The notes below the pieces were generated by a model. It ran no database searches. It saw nothing but the letters and a program-made list of their open reading frames with translations, and had not been told where the DNA came from. From Scenedesmus sp. ARA3 (taxonomy: Eukaryota > Chlorophyta > Chlorophyceae > Sphaeropleales > Scenedesmaceae), in contig RWJK01000732.1 of the NCBI GenBank assembly GCA_004335835.1, positions 1 through 64,000 on the forward strand: a stretch of 64,000 nucleotides of DNA. Direction: 5' to 3'. Shown here piece after piece: positions 42,078-54,004 of this stretch (the stretch's first letter is position 1; each line of letters starts with the position of its first letter). A program made the position numbers and the translations under genes.

Positions 42078-45000
42078 AACATGAACATATACATATTCAT
42101 TGCTGTGACAAGCACGCGTGGTTCAGGCGTGTGAGCATCAGACTGCAAGTGTGCAAAGTAGCGGGAGAGCTTGTTCACATTTGTTATCTGATCCGGAACC
42201 CTTCAGCTGTGCTGTGTGCAGCTGTGCTGGTAGTTCGTGTTGCGCATCATGCACCGTCATGGTGCATTGGAAGAGCGCCCGTGGGCAGCGGCCTCAGCGG
42301 GTGGCAACTGTGTAAGAGTTGCAGCTGAAGGGTGCTGTTTGCGCAGCTGCCGTGGCTGTGGTGTTGAGAAGTACGGGCCACAGGTGTCGGTTACACAGCA
42401 CTGCAATGGTGAGCTGACTTTGTTGCCATTCTATGACGACCATGTGATTTGAGTGTATAAGAACGAATTTACACATCCTCTGAGTCCTCACGGACCGCCG
42501 TGGATGGGAAACTGCGAAACTGAGTGTGCTGTGGCACCTTGTTATGCATGTTGTGCGCACAGCTGAGCTGTAACATGATCAAATCACGAGATGAAGGATG
42601 TGATGTTCATCTGTCGAATCCTTTCAACTAGGGATGCCATCCATTGACGGTCAAGCCAAGGCAAGCTCTGGTCTGATCATGACAGCCGCTAAGTCATCAG
42701 GTTACACCCCAACTGTCCCACCCCACCATATCCATGCTTAACAACCCGCCATACCTCGAAGTGCAAACCCCCAGAACCCCAGCCACGACAGCTGCCTGGA
42801 ACAAGTACTTGATGGAAACAATGGGTGCGCAGGAGAGGCACAAATCGGCAATGACAAAGGAAGGAAATGATCCAGCAATCTGCCCAGCATGACAGACACA
42901 AGCAACGCCTCCTGTACACCTCCCCATAGGGCTAGCTAGCAAACTCCAGCATTGCACCATGCAGCAGCAAACACCAGCTGCTGAAACATCAGCCCACAAA
43001 CGGTTCGAAGCAATGCAAGACAGGCACCTAGACGCTGGCAGGAGCAATCCTGCACACCGGCAGCAGCCACTGCAGTACGCCTGCGTGCTGGCTGCTCTCG
43101 TTTGACTGCCAACCACCTGACACACACACAACAGCCACGGCACGCAGAGCACAGGCGGCAATGCATGCAGCTCTGCACCCCACTTCGGCAGTCAAAACGC
43201 ATACAGGCAATGTGCAGCGCAAGCCAAGCGAGTGAGTATGAATGCGCCAGGCTGTGGCACGCTAAGCGAAAGAAGTGCCACAGCAGCAGCAGTAGAAGCA
43301 GCAGCAGCAAGTGCTCTGCACGAAGCACAGTACCACCAACTCAATGGCAGCAAGCTCGTGCCACGGCAGCTGTATACAGCTACACAACAGGCTCGCAGCA
43401 GAGCAGCAGTGCTGTTGCGCAAGCCTCACTAAGCCACTGGACTCGATTCTCGCAGCGGTTCCTGGGGTTGGTTGCTGGAGCCACAATCATCTGCCGTCTG
43501 GTGCTGTGTAGTGGATTCGCAGCCGTGCAGGTATGGCTCTAAGGCAAGCAGCTGATACCAGAGGCCGCACTCCAGGGCATACATGCACATCCACACCGTT
43601 TGCCTTGTCTCCGTACTGCTTGCACAGACACACAGATGCACAGATACAGACAGCACCCGCGGTGGCAACAGCTCTTCCCGTCAGGACAACAGCATGAAGC
43701 CAGTGCACGCCATGTCAAACACATGCTTCCAAGGTTTGTGTGAAGCTGCCGTGCAGTGCTGCTGCGCCATTCACTTGCAAGATGACAAAAGCGCGGCGCA
43801 TCAAATGCTTAGCAGCCGCAAAACAGAGCTGCCAGCCCTCCTCAACCACAGACTGCTCCAGGATCTGTAAAGTGCTTTCAAAGAGAAATAACGTAACAAT
43901 AACGCCTATGACATTGCCATGCACACCTGAAATTGGTGGTGTGACACGCAGCCTGCCTCCCCAAAATCGCCATACACCCACCCCCTAGCAAGAACCACCA
44001 CCACCATCATCCCCTAGCAATTGTGCAGGCAGGACCTTGAGCACGTGCCTGCCCCCACCCCGCTATGCAATGCACAAGAAGCGCGCATGAAACTAGAACG
44101 GTTAGAATCCTGATGCCAGCTAGACACAAAACTCAAACTCCAAAAAGGCCCAAGCGCAGCTGCCGTCCTGGAGCTCTGTTGTGCCATGCACCCTCAACCC
44201 TGTGCACACAACGCCGCAACACACAACACTGCACTCGCGTGCACATACATACATACCAAGGTGAGCCGTGGCACCTCCAACTGCAAGCTATGTGCAGCGC
44301 TACACCCTCCTATACCAGGCTTTGAACAGCAGCCACATGCGAGGTGCAAGGACAGGCCCGCTGCAACGACCACCACATACATCAAAAAGCGACGCAATAA
44401 TGCAGCTATGTAATGCTTTTGACCACACAGTGCTTCACCATGCTTCACCATGCACACCATGCAAGGCTGCAAGCTAGCTGTGCCCGTTGCAGCGCATTGT
44501 GCATCTGTGCGTAAGATGTGTCTTGCGAAGCGAACCTGCTGAGCATCATGTAGCTGGCATTGCTGTGTGTGTATGTGCGAAGCATCTGCTGCTGTATCCT
44601 GTAGCTCAACATACACGCAGCCGCCGTAACACATGTTGCTGCGCAGCTATGTACGCCAGGCCACGCAGAGCACAGCACAGCCCTGCTGCTGGATCTTGCC
44701 ATCCCTCAATGCGTCCTCAGGCTGCCTCAAGGATCCTATCAAACAGCCACACGGCGGCTGGCACTTGTGCAGCACACCGCCTGGGACATCTGACACACAG
44801 CGCCTAGAGATAAAGATAACTCCTGTCAGCGCAAACAACGCGTTAGGCAGTGCTGTGTGCAGTCAAGTGAGCCGCCCAGATCCTGCGCAGAGCCCAGTGG
44901 AGTGATCCGGCTGCTGGCAATTGCACAACAAAGATGCAGCCGAAAAGCACTGTAGCCACCGTGCTGTGCGCGTGCCTTGCCTCACAATGCAGGCGGTGCT

Positions 45001-45302
45001 GTCAAACAAGTCCTTGCCTCTTCCTAACGCGCGTTAAAGAGCTGTCGTATTGCCAACAACCCGGGCACATGGCAGCAGCAAGCTTTGCCTAGCCGCAGCT
45101 CTGGCCTAGACACAGCGCCATCCGCGCAGACAGTCGCGCAAAAAGCCAGCCTACACTGAATGCAGCGCTGCTGCACAGCCTGGCATGTCTAGTCTTTAAG
45201 AAGCACACTGTCTTCGTATCCCACGACATCATGAGAGTGCAGTTTCACCGGTCATCAAAATGCTGGAAAGGGTGGGACCAGCCACCACGAGCATCAATCG
45301 AA
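42078..45302. other. Long convergent intergenic region
   Basis: 3.2 kb between the stops of the plus-strand hydrolase and the minus-strand CID gene. Open frames on both strands up to about 155 codons are Cys/Ala-rich and overlap one another without splice logic. Triplet runs are few. It should include both 3' UTRs; a non-coding transcript cannot be excluded. Confidence 0.5.
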
Positions 45303-48300
45303 TCAAGCAGCCACCAGCTCTGGCTGCACCTCAGCAACAGCAGCTGGTGCTGCAGCAGGCACTCCCTCAGCAGATGCCGGAACTGCTGCCTCTGCAGGTG
45401 CTGCTGCTGCAGCTGCGTCATCTGCAGCAGCAGTAGCAGCAGAGGCAGCTGCAGCTGCTGCTGGTGCATCCTCACCGGCTGCTACCTTATGGCTGTCTGG
45501 TGCTGCAGCAGCAGCAGCAGCAGCAGCAGCAGGCTGCTCTGCTGCTGGCTCGCTGCTAGCTGCCACATCCGCTGCAGCTGCTGCCGCTGCTGCTGCTGCT
45601 GCACCTTCGGCTGGCTGCTCGGCGCTGGCACCCTCCGCTGCTGCTGCTGCAGCTGCTGGCGCAGTGCCGTTCTCCTGTGCCAGCCCAGCATCACCTGCCG
45701 CTGCTGCTGCCGCTGCATCAGCCGCCTTGCCGCCCTCCTGCGCCGCCGCCGCCACTGCATTCGCCGCTGCCGTACCCACTGCACCCGCCTGCCTGTTTGC
45801 ACTACCTGGCCGCTGCTGCCTGCCGCCGCGTGCCTCCTTATCTTCCTTTTCGCCCCGCACTGGGGTCTTTGAAGGTGACACGCGCAGCGGCAGCGAGCCC
45901 AGTAGGGCCCCGCTGCAGTTGAGGGCTGCCATGGCTGCCTCTGCCTGAATGAACTCAATGAAGGCGATGCGCGTGGAGTGCGCCAGGTCACCCAGCAGCC
46001 GGATCTTGTTGACTTTGCCTGCAGGGCAGTTCAAATCACAGACACAGGGTGGTGTGTTGAGTGTAGGCACAGGACGATTGACATGGCAGAATGCAGCAGG
46101 GGCACATGCATGCACGCGAGCGAGGCCACCCAGCAGCCGGATGTTGTTGGCCTTGCCTGTGGATTGCAGTGACATTTGCGATTGTGTTGACACAGGCAGC
46201 ACACAAAGGCGGTTCAACAAGACAGCAGCAATACAGCAGCAATACAGCAATACAGCAGCAACACAGAAGACGCATGTATGCTTGCAGCGCGTGCTGTGCT
46301 ATGCTGATTGACTCAACACGAGGAGTCATGTGTTGACTGGCTGCTCCTTCTGCTGCAATGCTCAACATATGAACGGTGGTGAATAGCTGTCAGTGACGAA
46401 TTCAAATGCAAGTATCCTGCACCCTGCAGCGCAGCACTCACCGCACAGCTGCTCGAAAAAGTTGCGCACATCCTCCCGCTCCACCTTCTTGTCAATGTTG
46501 GCCACGTACACCGTCCTGCAACATGCAACATGCAACAAACACACACAATGCATGGCTCAGCATCAGCTCCACGACTGCTAACAACTCCAGGCAGCCACGG
46601 TGCCCAACAGTACGGAGATGAAGCGCACATGCAGTCACATGCAGGTACAGCAGCCACCACGTCATGCTGACAAAAAAGCGGCTCGCCGTACATCTCGCCA
46701 AACGATGTGTCATGCGACTTGCCGCATACACCATGCCAGGTTAGCAAAGTGACGCAAGCAGCCGCGCCTGCCGCACCGCTCTAGCTCCTCATGGGTCCCG
46801 CCACCACCTCAGAAACCATAGCCGACACAATTTGCCGGCCAACCTGTGATACAGCCCGCCAGATACGGCCTGCCAGGCCAAACCACTGCACGCACCTGCT
46901 GCAGCGCTCCAGCTCCTCGTGACTGCGCCGCACGAGCTCCTTGTTGACCGGCACAATGGCCGTCTTGCAGTACTAGCCAGATACTACTTGCAAGATACAA
47001 CCTAGAGGGGCCAACCCGCCGCACCTGCAGCAGCGCTCCAGCTCCTCGTGCGGTATCAGCTCCTTGTTGCCCACAGCGCGGTATCAGCTCCTTGTTGCCG
47101 ACACGATGGCCGTCTTGCAGTACTAGCCAGATACTACTTGCAGAATACAACCTAATGGGGCCAATCCGCCGCACCTGCTGCAGCGCTCCAGCTCCTCATG
47201 GCTGCGCGGCATGAGCTCCTTGTTGACTGGCACGATGGCCGTCTTGCTGGGCAGCACGCGCAGCTGGCTGGTGCCCAGCGTGCAGCCGGTCTTGTTCAGC
47301 GCCTGGCGCAGGCACGCAGCACAGGCAGCAGCGGACAACCAGGCAGACAACACATGAGACAGCAGGCAACGGAGTACTGCAGCTGGCTATTAGCAGGAAC
47401 GGCAGTAGGCTTCAAGGGCAAGTTGCAGCATGCGGACGCTGTGTGACACCTTGCAGAGTTTCCTGCAAGCATGAACTTTCTGACCAGAGAGCGGCCAGTG
47501 TGTGACAGGCGAGTTGTCGCAACCAGGCACTCAACTGCAAGCACAGCAGCTTCCTGCAAGCAGAGCTGCGTCCTGCAAGCATACCACCACCCTGCCATGC
47601 CAGCCGGCACCACACACGCACGTATCGTCCATCCGCAGGGCTTTAAGTCAGCACAGCAGCAGCAGCAGCAGCAGCTCACCTCCTGTGCTCCCGCCTCCTC
47701 CAGGAACTCGATGAAGGCGAAGCGCATCGCGCTGTTGGGGTCGCCGCAGATGCGGCAGTCCATCACAGTGCCGCAGTCAGCAAAGAACGTCGCCAGCGAC
47801 TCCTCAGTCACCTGCAGCAGCCGCATGCATGCGCAAGCACACGGCATGTATCCGTAAGCGCCGGCCGTTGCTACAGCGGTATTGTCAGGGACACAGTGCC
47901 TACTTCAAGCAGCAGGGCAAGCGTGCTCTTACAGGGTGCTGCCTGCGCAGCTGCACACATAATACCGTCCAGAACCCATAGGCAGCATGGCTGTTTGCAG
48001 CTGCAAGTTTACAGCTGCCACCGAGGCTGCTTGCAGGATAGCTCATTATGCTCGCATCACAGGGTTTGTGATCCACATCTACCGGCAACCCATCAGCTTG
48101 CAGGATTAGTGTATTCAAGCAACTTGTTGCCAGCGACCCAGGCAGTGCTGCTGGATTTGGCGGTGACTCTCACTGCAAAATACAACAGCGCCGCCTGGGT
48201 CGCTGGCAACAAATTGCTTGTTACACTCGCAGGATTGGCTTACACGCACCTGCTTGTCAGCTCAGGCCTGACACGTGCTTGCAGGAAAGCGCCACGTGCT

Positions 48301-49042
48301 TGCAGGAACTGTCGCATCCCCTACCCACCTGCTGGTCGATGTAGCTGATGTACACAGTGCGCTTCACATTATCTTCCAGGCCCCGCTGCACCTTCTTGCG
48401 GCGCTGCTGCTGGCCCGGGCCCTGTTGGCCCTGCTGCGCTGGGCCCTGGCGGTTGTCCTGCAAGGGACCCCCTCGGCCAGGGCCCCTGCCACGGCCACCA
48501 TCTCGTGGGCCCATGCCCCCACCCTGATGGTGGTTGCCTGGGCCCCCAGCTGGGTGCCCGTAGGGCCCGTTGCCATTCAGCATCTGGTGCGGATGGCCAG
48601 CCATGCCCTGCGGCGCCATGTGCTGCTGGTGCATGGCCGGCTGCTGCTGCCCGCGCAAGCCAGGTGCTGGAGGAGCATAGCCGTAGCCGTATGCGCCTGG
48701 AGGAGGCCCCCGCTGCTGCGGTCCGCCATAGTACTGTCCTTGGCCAGGGGCGCCCATCATCTGCTGCTGTGGGTTGAGCATGAGGTTGCTCTCGATGCCC
48801 TGGGCCAGGTGTGCCACGCTCTCCTGCTCACCTCCCTGCCATCCATCTGCTGGGGGCAGCCCAGCAGCGTGGTATGCAGGAACGGGAGCAGCAGGCAGCC
48901 CGTAAGGCACATAGGGCATCGCTACTGCCGCGGGCATCCCGCGCATGCCGTAGGCTGGAGCATTGTAATCCGGGACAAATGGACCACTCATGTAGCCCTG
49001 CTGCTGCTGATTGCCGCTGCTGCCTTGTTGGAATTGAGCCAT
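45303..49042 (-). CDS. CID-type RNA-binding protein with two RRMs (PABP-interacting family)
   Basis: Five exons (49042-48329, 47811-47680, 47302-47175, 46515-46442, 46018-45303) join in phase to 587 residues. The first about 215 residues are Gly/Pro/Gln/Tyr-rich (GPFVPDYNAPAYGM, RGRGPGRGGP). RRM1 starts KRTVYISYIDQQVTEESLA and has CRICGDPNSAMRFAFIEF and LPSKTAIVPVN. RRM2 starts RTVYVANIDKKVEREDV and has KIRLLGDLAHSTRIAFIEF and LPLRVSPSKTPVR. These are the signatures of plant CID8-CID13. Those proteins bind poly(A)-binding protein through a PAM2 motif; here only a doubtful relic, SNLMLNPQQ, is visible. A C-terminal Ala/Pro/Glu-rich tail of about 190 residues is an addition to the family. Exon 3's tail and exon 5's head have echoes. 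Confidence 0.94.
46115..47120 (-). repeat. Echoes of CID exon 3 tail (two) and exon 5 head
   Basis: Tail copies ending at 47025 and 46896 repeat codons for KTAIVPVNKEL...SHEELERCSR and the GTGC donor, plus the flanking CTAGCCAGATACTACTTGCA intron block. Both are downstream of the true end at 47175. The exon 5 head copy begins at 46156 after CCACAG (KANNIRLLG-like). Confidence 0.88.
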
Positions 49043-50838
49043 GCTCGAGCAGCTGCTCTTTATTACTGACACGGCAGCGACGTGGTGTGCAGTAGCCAAT
49101 AAAGGCTGCAGGTAAAGACGTCCGTGAGATCAGTATCGCGTGCAAAGCACAGCAAGGCCCCTGACGGGCAAGAGCACTGCAGTGTTCTCAGCTGTGCAAG
49201 CGAACGCCAGATGTCGATCAATAGTTTGATCTGCAGAATCCAAGACACGCAATTGTCGTGACTAGGCGCGGCACACCAGCTGTAAGCAATGCCGAGTGTT
49301 CTGAGTGCGGGGTAACACATCCAGGGCTGTCAGCACCTTGGAACGTTACTGCAAAACAGTTTATCAAGGATGTAGCTTTTTTCATCTGCTTACAGGGGTG
49401 TCCACCAGCAATTTGTCTGCATCGGGCCAACGGAATCCAGAGCGACCTGCACGGCGCGCTGTACACGCTGAATACAACCAAACCATCTGCAAGCAAGCCA
49501 TGTTTTTAACCTGAGGTCATGAGGCTGTAGCTGCCGGCAGCACTCAGAGCTGGGGTAATTCCCGCGAGAGTTGCCGGGATGCTACCAAGCAGCCCTGATA
49601 GACCTGCTAAAACATAAAGCAATATTGTTTAGCTGAAATACAGGCTTCAAAAGGCGTTTGCAGCTGTGTTGTTGAAAGGCCATGCACAGTGAACTGCAGA
49701 GAGAGGATCCAGCTGCGAGGAACGCGACGGTGAGGCCTCCTAAGCAGTCACACCGGCTAAACCTCAATTATCGATCAATTCGTCGATGCAAAGCGTCCAG
49801 GCAGTCGACAGCAAAGCAGTCTAGCAAGTGCAGCAAGTGGCCGCAGGCCTGCTACGCAGCGGCTCTCAAAGTGCACGGCAAGATGTTTACCTCAGCGCAA
49901 ACACATGTACAGCAACTTCAGCAGCCGCTGAGCAGCGTGAGCACGCTGCAAGCCTGAACAGCACCCACATGCTGTTGGTCTGCGTCATCATGCAGCCACA
50001 GTGCTGGTGATGATGCGGTACACTACTGTCTCTTGTGGCGTGCTTCTTGACAGCAGGATGCTGCTTGTACCAGCTGCTTCCCCACGCAACCAACTCAACC
50101 CAACTGGCCTTGGCACCGCCAGCTTCACTCAGCAACCAGCTAGCACCATACGTGTAGTGACAAGCTGCCTGTGGCGGGGCCCCCCGCACCACTAGCATCA
50201 GGTTGAGGCTGCGCAGCAGCGCCAAGGCGGATTGCAACTGCAAGCCCTCATACACTGCACAATACACTGCACAACACCTGCTGCACAGTGAACCTCCACC
50301 ATCAGCTCAAAAAAAACCATCAGCTCACTGCCCAGCAGAGGCGGTGGCGGTAACGAGCACGCCTGTAGCAGAGTGGCGACCGTGGCAACTGCTATACCAT
50401 AACACTGCAGCACAAGACCACAAGCAGATAGTGGCCTGGTTATAGTGCTGCAATGATGGTCCATGCTACGCACTTCAAGTTAAGGTTTGCATGCACAGAA
50501 GCGCAAGCCATGTACATGTGCACAGCTGTGCATGACCAGCGGCCTTGGGATCCTGGCTTTGTCTAGCATTCGCCATTGTACATGCATGCCAGGTGCAGCA
50601 AGCAATAAACATTTAGCACTGTTTGACATGGTCGCAGGCACACAGAGTGACTGTGCAGCTGCCCACCCATACCTGTGCTCAAGCAGACTCCTCGCAGTAC
50701 AGCAGCAGCAGCAGCTGCTGCTGCTGCTGCTGCTGTTTGTGGTGGTAGCGCTGATGTTAGTGATGATGGCTGCAATCCTCGGCTGTGTGGTTAGCCAGGC
50801 GTGGTGCGCTAGCGCAAGCGCTTGCTGCCATTTTGCGG
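49043..50838. other. Intergenic: CID-gene promoter and 3' region of next minus gene
   Basis: No exon chain found. A CAG/CTG inverted pair at 50700-50735 (AGCAGCAGCAGCAGCTGCTGCTGCTG) could fold into a long hairpin in either strand. Confidence 0.5.
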
Positions 50839-51541
50839 TCAAGGCGTGCCAGCCACATCACGCATGAGCAGCCAGGTGCAGTACCATGCAGCTGCATCCA
50901 GCACCTCAGCCGTCGTCCCTGTGACAGCAAAGCAGCGAGCCTCTGTTGTACTGCCGCTGACAGCAGCAGCAGCAGCAGCAGCAGCAGAACTGGTACAAGG
51001 CAGCTGCAGCAGCCATGTCCTAGGCTGCCTCATATGCCTACCTGCTGCTGCTGCTGCTGCGGCTGCTGCTGCTGCTGCACCTGACAGTGCCTCAAGAACG
51101 CTAGCTACCTGCTGCTGCTTCTCTGCTGCTCCTGCTCCTGCTGTTGCTGCTGTGCTGCGCTGCGGCGCCGCAGTGGCTGCAGTCACAGCAACAGCAACGC
51201 TGTCAGCTGCTGCTGCTGCCTCATGTGTCCAAGCTGGGAAGGCAGCAGGGTCCAGCAGCTGACCTCCAGCATCAAGATCCATGCTGCTGCTGCTGCTGTC
51301 GCCGCTGCTGCTGCTATGTGCATGGCGTCGCTTCCTCTTGTGGCGATGTTTGCTGCTGTGCCGTCTGCGTTTGTGTGCCTTTCGTGCGCTTGCTGAGTCA
51401 TCACTGCCCTCATCAGAACTGCCACTACTGCTGTGCTTGCGGCGTTTCCTGCCCTTCTGCTCATGCTTGCTGCGTTTCCTCTTCTTGCTGCTACGCTGTT
51501 TCTGCTGCTCCTTGTGGCGGCCGTCTGTGGGAGCAGCAGCT

Positions 51542-51577
<36 letters not shown>

Positions 51578-52271
51578 CCTCGCCTAAGAGGCAGCTTTGA
51601 AGGCTGCTCAGGCCTAGCCTCACCGCCAGGTTCAGCAGCTGCTCCTTGCGGCTGCTGCTGCGGCTGCTGCTGCTGCTGTGCCAAATCAAAACTGCAGCCG
51701 AATGCTTTCACCACCTGGTTGGCTGCTTGAGGCCCATCAGCAGCAGCCAGCAGCAGCTGCAGCCGCAGCAGCCAGCCCAGCAGCAGCAGCTGCAGGTGCT
51801 GACGTGGCCAGTCTGCTGCTGAAGCTGATACTGCATCAGCCAGCTGCTTCAAGCCTGCTGCTTCTGCTGTGCCTTGCTTAGCTCCTCTAGCTCCTGCATC
51901 CTCTCCTGCTGCTGCTGCTGCTGCTGTTGGCTGCCCAAACAGCTGCTGTGCAGCCGCCACCAGCTGCAGCAGCTGCTCTGCCTCATCCTCCTGCTGCAGC
52001 AGAGACAGCAGCTGCTGCCTGCGGCACGTGAGTGCATTCACCAGCAGCAGCTGCTCCAATGACCATTGCTGTGTGCTGGGGCTCAGCACTAGCTCAGCAA
52101 GGTGCTGCACACAAGGCAGCTGACTGGCAGCTGCAGCAGCTGATGAGCCTGCTGCTGTTGTTATTTCAGCCGAGCCATTGAAGGCAGCTTGCTGGTCTAG
52201 CCATTGCCACACATTGCCCAGCTGCTGCTGCTGGCGCTGCCTGCCCTGCAAGCTGCTGTTCTGTGATACCC

Positions 52272-52305
<34 letters not shown>

Positions 52306-53703
52306 GTGTTGTGCCACTATGCGTGCAAAGGCCAGCAGCTGCTGCTGCGGCAGCAGCGGCAGCAGCCTGTTGCAGAGCAGCGTCCAGTCAGCGTCTGCCA
52401 AGAAGCTGCGCACCAGCTGCCTCAGGGCCGCATGGCGGGGTGAGCGGGGCTCATGCAGCAGGCGGTGCAGCTCCTGCAGGGCAAGAACAAAAGGAAGCGC
52501 TTGAAGGAAGGCACAAGAAGCAAGGGAGGACCAGCCTCAGGGCAGCATGGCTGGAGGAGTGGGGCTCGTGCAGCAGGCGGTGCAGCTCCTGCAACACAAG
52601 GGTCGGAGGAGTATTACTGGTTAGAGGACTTACAGTTGACCCTGTGTAAGGAGTGGGGCTCGTGCAGCAGGCCGTGCAACACAGCAACAAACAGAAGCGC
52701 TTGAAGGAAGGCACAAGAAGCAGGGGAGGCATGTGAGCAGGCATCTCCTCTGCACAGCCACCACACGCACATGCAGCAGCCTGCAAGCACCCTACCTGCA
52801 GCACGAGCTCGTGCTCCAGCGCCATCCACCGCCCGCCCCCGCCGCAGCCATCAGGCATCACTGTTCGGCTACAACACACCTGCAGCACTGCAACTGCCAA
52901 ACGCACCTGCAGCACTCCAACCGCCAAACGCACCTGCACCACTAGCTCCGGCTCCAACGCCAGCCAATTCCCGCTGTTGCAGCAGCCGCCAGCAAACACA
53001 CACAACACTGTACAGCAATGAACCACAAGCAGCACTGCGCAGCAACCCAGCGCACCTGCACCACCAGCTCCGGCTCCAGCGCCAGCCACTCCCCCGCTGC
53101 AGCAGCAGCGCTCCAAATACGCAGCACCCCACAGCCACTGCGCACAAGTACAGCACGGCACAACAACCGAACGCACCTGCACCACTAGCTCCGGCTCCGA
53201 ATGCAGCCACGCCCTGCTGCTGCAGCAGCACCCCGAATACGCAGCACCCCACAGCCACTGCGCACAAGTGCAGCACGGCACAACCACTAGACGCACCTGC
53301 ACCACTAGCTCCGGCTCCAACGCCAGCCACTCCCCATTGCTGCAGCAGCGCGCCAGCTCCTCGCTTGCCCAAAATAATGCTCTACAACTGCGCTGGACTG
53401 TAATGCACCACGCACCTGCACCACTAGCTCCGGTTCCAGCTGCAGCCACTCCCCGGTGCTGCAGCAGCGGCCGAGCTCCTCACTGGCCCAGAAGCCGGGG
53501 CAGTGCCGTGCCAGTGCCAGCAGCGTGCGGTCAACGTCCAGCTCAGCAAAGTAGTGCGGCCGTGCGGCAACAGCGACAGGGGCCTGCGGGTACAGCAGCA
53601 GCAGCAGCAGCAGCAGCAACAGCGCCAGCAGCGTGCGGTCAACATCCAGCTCAGCAAAGTAGTGCGGCCGTGCAGCAATTGCCACAGGCGCCTGCGGGTA
53701 TAG

Positions 53704-53734
<31 letters not shown>

Positions 53735-53907
53735 GCCAGCAGCGTGCGGTCAACATCCAGCTCCGCAAAGTAGTGCGGCCGTGCAGCAACCGCAACCGGG
53801 GCCTGCGGGCACAGGTCCATCACAGCAGCAGCATCGAGGTGCGGTCAACGTCCAGCTCAGCAAAGTAGTGCGGCCGTGCGGCAACTGCCACAGGCGCCTG
53901 CGGGTGT

Positions 53908-54004
<97 letters not shown>

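Noticed and set aside
42697..43161. 154-codon minus-strand frame between GGH and the CID gene
   Set aside because: Cys/Leu-rich, no start context, no splice partners and no recognisable family.
52451..53449. 332-codon minus-strand frame
   Set aside because: It runs through the exon 3 tail echoes in several phases and reflects their near-multiple-of-three spacing, not one protein.
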